DNA of 22,901 nt, taken from NCBI GenBank assembly GCA_003427395.1, contig BFEA01000515.1:718850-741750 (forward strand). Direction: 5' to 3'. Under the pieces are notes generated by a model. The model ran no database searches and had not been told where the DNA came from. It saw nothing but the letters and a program-made list of their open reading frames with translations. The stretch's first letter is position 1. The number at the start of each line of letters is the position of its first letter. Positions 18,672-22,901 of this stretch are shown here, piece after piece. The translations under genes were made by a program, and so were the position numbers. The stretch is from Chara braunii (lineage: Eukaryota > Streptophyta > Charophyceae > Charales > Characeae).

Positions 18672-20300
18672 CCTAATCAGTTGGCCATTCCTAAGCTTAT
18701 CCTGTTGTTCGTGGAGCTTTGTAGGGCGGCTGTACCAGCAAGTCCGGCTACACCAATGACCCGTAAATGCAGTCAGGATCGGAGGCCCCTCACACACTGG
18801 GTCCCACCACCTGGGTCCCACCACCATCCATGTTTTGGTCGATACCTTGAACCTATTCCGGATCAGGCAATAGTCGTTTCACAACACACTTTTCCCCGTA
18901 ATACACGTGGCCAGGGAGCTGGCGTCGGCTGGGAAGTTGTGGGAACTGCCACTAATCGACATGTCAGTCTGGATGTAAATAGATTTATTTATTTATTATT
19001 ATTAATTAGTTTTTTCAAAAGTAAATAGATTTTGATGGTGTAGACCACTTCTTTTAAAATTTTTAATTTATTTCTTTCTTTTAAAACCAGGTCTTCCCGC
19101 TAGGAGGGGTGATAAGGGCACCTCCCGCCTCCTAACAAGCGAAGTGGTTGCTTCGATCTATTGGTGGGAAGCAGCAACTGCTGGGAAACTAGTCCAGCGT
19201 CCCTTCATACATAAAAACAGATGGAACTTAGACTCCGGCGGTTTTTTTTTTTGTTGTTGCCTTTTTTTTTTTACTCCGGCGGTTTGATGGTATCTGCAAC
19301 GTCTTTGCTCGTCATGATAATTGTTTTGTACTAATATTTGACGACCTTGACAGCTATCGGCGTTTACGAGAGAGACTTCTCGGCTTTATTTGCTTCAGTC
19401 CGACCTCCATTGTTTGCTTCAGTCTCGCTCTTTTTTTTTTCTTTTTTCTTTTTTCACCTCTGTGTGATTTCGGTTTTCCCTTTAGTTTACACAGTCGTCC
19501 ATTTTCAGACTCCAAAATGCAATGTTGGTAGGTCTAAACCACGTTAAAGTTCATTTATCTCAACAGTTTCCATCTTCTCTGATGGATCCAAGTGGTGCTG
19601 GTTCTCGTTTCCTGTTAGAGGGCGACGGGCTTAAGATATGATCATCAAAATGACAAGCCACAGGCAATTCAGAGTTATTCTATTCATATTGATCGAATGA
19701 GGATTCTAATTCAGGTCTGCTCATAGACAGTTGATGGGTGTACCATTCAGTCACACGGGCAGAGTGGTACTATATGTACTCCCCCCTCCGCGCGCCCCCA
19801 CCCACCCTCCCCCTCTCTTTTATCGAGGTTAAACCACCGGTACATTTCCCAGCTATCTTTCAGAGATGCGGCTGCTTTCACAGCAACAACTTTTGGGGCG
19901 GCGCCACCATTGAAAAATTTCATCAGCAGCCCAGAAGATTCTGAGAAGAGATCCTAAAATAATTGCTTTACATTGATCCCACAAAGATATTTGTTTTAAA
20001 TTTATATGAATTTTGGGCCTCCAAAAGTTGGTGTGAGGCGCCCCCGGCCTATGTGTGCGTGAGGTGTGGGGGTCTCATTACAAAGATTGAAACAAAAAGA
20101 AGAGAACGAGTTATTATGGCTAGTGATAGGAATTTCCCAGAAAACCTGATGATTGGTAGGTATCCACATATGGTTAATAGCAGAACTTGTTCGTTTTCGA
20201 AGTTTTGAGGCGAAACTGTTGTCGCGCCGAGGCAAATTGCGAAAATACCTCTTTTCGAGGCAGCTTTACAGGCTCTCGCTTGTTTCACACCAAAAATAGG
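18672..20300. other. Intergenic stretch without a convincing gene
   Basis: Contents I can name are a 14-base tandem duplication TGGGTCCCACCACC near 18798-18825, an ATTT/ATT-rich patch at 18975-19015, the direct repeat ACTCCGGCGGTTT at 19232 and 19273 separated by a T-rich tract, and a C/T-rich patch around 19430-19460. Short ORFs on both strands have no family signature. Confidence 0.4.
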
Positions 20301-20308
20301 CCTTCGTT

Positions 20309-20334
20309 GGACTTCCCAAGCATAGCACCCATCC
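20309..20334 (-). other. Possible 5S rRNA-derived fragment
   Basis: On the minus strand the segment reads GGATGGGTG, eight bases, GGGAAGTCC. Plant 5S rRNA has GGATGGGTG, seven bases, GGGAAGTCC near its 3' end (box C region). The match does not extend clearly in either direction, so this is at most a 5S-derived piece, for example from a 5S-related SINE, not a 5S gene. Confidence 0.25.
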
Positions 20335-20540
20335 GCGTCTGGCCGCAAGAACTCGGGGACTCAGGCCTGAGCCCAAGGACACAAGATCAAGTTGGAGACG
20401 GCTGGACCACGCCAGAGAAGTTTTTCAATCATTTTTTCTGTAGTTGGCTTGTACCTGGACAGGCTGGACGTGTTTGTGGAGAGTCGCCGATCGTCCGCAC
20501 CTCTCCAGAAGCCAATCCGGATTCGTGCCTCTCTTTCTCG

Positions 20541-21217
<677 letters not shown>

Positions 21218-21519
21218 AAGCACCAATCTTGCAGAGAGGTGCAGATAATCGTGACTTTTCATAAACCCGTCCAGAGTCACGCTTAAGCGAAACAAAGGCC
21301 TCGCAGCTCCCCAGGCCTGATGTTGGGCCTCTTGGCTCAGGCCTGAGTTTCTTCCTTGTGATGCTCAACCTCACGCCTTGCACCACTTCCTGATGGGATT
21401 GGGAGTAGGCACAAAAGTGCGATTTTGGGTTGTCCGAAGGAATTTAGGAAACGGGGGTTGGAGTCTCACGTTGGTGCTGAGATCTTGTTTGCCCCCTTTT
21501 ACCAGACTGTACCAAACTG

Positions 21520-21743
21520 CCATTTCGTCAAAATGGACATCTTTTATTTTTTGAACGAACCTAGCTTGAGACCAAGCATCTCCAGGCAGTCCTGCCTGGA
21601 GGTGCTTGGTCTCAAGCTAGGTCCATGTACAGCCAAGGGGTCCAGCGTTCCCTCAGGAACAACAAATTTTGACGAGTTTTCGGCCAAAAAACTCAGTTTC
21701 AATTTCGTTCAAAAAATAAAAAATGTCCATTTTAACGAAATGG
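21520..21743. mobile_element. MITE-like element with 40-bp inverted ends
   Basis: CCATTTCGTCAAAATGGACA at 21520, running to 21559, is matched in reverse complement by 21704-21743, 38 of 40 bases identical. The 144-base interior carries a second hairpin next to the left end (21559-21622). The remainder (CAGGAACAACAAATTTTGACG and so on) is unremarkable. No transposase is encoded. I could not identify a target duplication. Confidence 0.7.
21559..21622. repeat. Near-perfect 30-bp-stem hairpin
   Basis: ACCTAGCTTGAGACCAAGCA onwards (21559-21588) and its inverted copy (21593-21622) differ at a single position, which would be a G-U pair in one RNA strand. The loop is only four bases (GTCC). It sits directly against the left inverted end of the enclosing element, sharing the base at 21559. 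Confidence 0.9.
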
Positions 21744-22400
21744 TCGTTACCAAGGGATTCGGTCCATGGATGGCAGTATTCTCAAGGTGTGGGGGTAGAA
21801 GGGCAATTGCATCTGTTCTGGCCAAATTCATTACTTGTCATAATGCAATCATTCATAAGCTTTGTTATCCCTGCTTCCCTCAACCAAATGGTTCGGGGGT
21901 GTTGCCTGTGCAGTTATTAAATAGAATACTTCGCATTGACGCTTGGAACACAAGACAGGAGGCCACCTATGATGGCAACAAGCCAGGGGACGGCCATGAG
22001 TTTGTGATAGAGGAGTTGAAGTGATTGAAGTGAATAGGGGGGAAATCCCTGTCAATGAAGGCCAGCCGGCTGAGTCGGGATGCGAGGAAGGCTGAACAGT
22101 CTGTCGCATCTGGAATTTCTGGAAATCCATAAGGAGTCATTAAGGACAGCCTATCTGAGTTATCGTCTCCTGAAAATCTATGTCGGCCGCTTGGACGGGT
22201 ACGGCCCATCCGTACGTGGCCCCTTAGGTAGGCACTCGTAACGGCTGTACGAATGGTCAAGTGCTTTTGAAGGCCTTCCAGGGGGGGGGCCTACAGAAAC
22301 TGTTGTCAGTGGGAGGTTGCGGGTGTTAGGGGGCACACCCACAAAACAAAAAACAAAAGCAATTTTTCTTTTTTTTTCTCTTGGTCGGGGTAAGAATATA
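21744..22400. other. No recognisable gene
   Basis: Mixed sequence with only short or artefactual ORFs. A 199-codon ORF at 21425-22024 reads through the inverted-repeat element and is not credible. A G-run lies at about 22281-22289 and an A/T-rich patch at 22347-22380. Confidence 0.4.
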
Positions 22401-22409
22401 AATTAAAAA

Positions 22410-22455
22410 ATGGATTGACTGATTGATTAATTGCTTGATTGATTATTGATTGATC

Positions 22456-22510
<55 letters not shown>

Positions 22511-22725
22511 ATTCATTGATTGGTTGATTGATTGATTGGCGGAGTTATTAAATAATTTATTGATTAATTAAATGATTGATTGATTATTTAATTAGGGGAA
22601 GAAAAAAAACAGCCTGCAAAAAAAAAAGATTGATTGACTGATTGATTGATTGGTTGAAGACTGACGATTGATGGGTCCAATGGAGGCGGGCGACCCTCCC
22701 CCAACCAATCAATCAATCAATCAAT
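22410..22725. repeat. GATT/ATTG microsatellite with a facing AATC array
   Basis: Tetranucleotide GATT repeats, interrupted, run from about 22412 to 22520 and again to about 22600, and then 22629-22656 (ending GATTGATTGGTTG). An inverted AATC array lies at 22702-22725 (CAACCAATCAATCAATC). The last pair can form a hairpin with a 45-base loop. An AT-rich TATATATACATATATAT follows at 22725-22741. Confidence 0.9.
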
Positions 22726-22780
22726 ATATATACATATATATCGTCAAATAGAACTGCCCGGTAAACCGTAGGCAGAGAGG

Positions 22781-22901
22781 GAGAAGAGGACAACAAATGA
22801 GGGGCTGTGACAAACTGTTTCGTCGGAGTTTCACCGACTCATCATATATAAAACTCCGACCAAACAGTTTGTCACAGCCCCTCGTTTGTTGTCCTCTTCT
22901 C
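22781..22901. repeat. 51-bp-arm inverted repeat cut by the window end
   Basis: GAGAAGAGGACAACAAATGA onwards (22781-22831) is mirrored by 22851-22901 with only two mismatches in 51 bases, around a 19-base loop (CACCGACTCATCATATATA). The right arm ends exactly at the last base of the window, so the repeat may continue to the right and the left arm further left. It could be a fold-back element or a hairpin RNA source; no coding sense is seen. Confidence 0.9.

Noticed and set aside
20049-20348. 99-codon minus-strand ORF starting MRPDADGCYAWEV
   Set aside because: It covers the possible 5S-derived segment and has no recognisable domain.
21425-22024. 199-codon ORF
   Set aside because: It reads straight through the two arms of the MITE-like element and the nested hairpin, so its protein is an accident of the inverted repeat.
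22410-22660. GATT array as a CRISPR-like or telomeric repeat
   Set aside because: The unit is a simple tetranucleotide without spacers and does not match plant telomere repeats (TTTAGGG).

Overview
The window looks like nuclear DNA of a repeat-rich plant-type eukaryote. The evidence is plant-style L1/LINE retrotransposons (APE endonuclease, reverse transcriptase, zf-RVT), miniature inverted-repeat elements, long microsatellites and one very long intronless nuclear-type gene. A streptophyte alga such as Chara would fit, but that is an inference from the LINE and gene style, not something the sequence proves.

Layout. 1-2085 (minus) is a 5'-truncated, dead LINE whose 3' end runs off the left edge. 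2300 to about 9.4 kb (minus) is a second, almost full-length LINE with a poly(A) tail, AATAAA signal, ORF1 with a zinc knuckle, and ORF2 with APE endonuclease, RT and zf-RVT. ORF1 and ORF2 are joined by an ATGA stop/start overlap, and both are broken by many in-frame stops and a few frameshifts. 9.4-12.36 kb has no recognisable gene; it holds diverged direct and inverted repeats and a striking three-unit 22-bp array of E2F-like sites (11065-11130).

12362-16285 (plus) is the main gene, an uninterrupted 1307-codon ORF. My reading is: an N-terminal low-complexity segment with a 37-residue duplication, an Hsp70-type nucleotide-binding domain (about 177-580), a poly-Ala spacer, a triosephosphate isomerase (TPI)-like domain (about 718-1015), a second more diverged TPI-like half-barrel (about 1070-1215), a basic stretch, one transmembrane helix (about 1248-1269) and a 38-residue tail. 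The Hsp70 substrate-binding domain is absent. The catalytic Asp of the Hsp70 ATPase is replaced by Ala. The TPI Lys, His and Glu catalytic positions are all replaced in the first TPI-like domain, and His and Glu in the second. This appears to be a membrane-anchored double pseudoenzyme, a fusion I do not know from any described family, and it is the best candidate here for an undescribed system.

16.3-22.9 kb has no convincing gene but is unusually dense in fold-back DNA: a 97-bp PIF/Harbinger-like MITE with TTA target duplication, two related hairpin elements near 18.3 and 18.6 kb, an oligo(A)/oligo(T) hairpin, a mosaic of TC/GA microsatellites with three AT-rich cassettes (one inverted), a MITE-like element containing a 30-bp near-perfect hairpin, a GATT array, and a 51-bp-arm hairpin cut by the right window edge.
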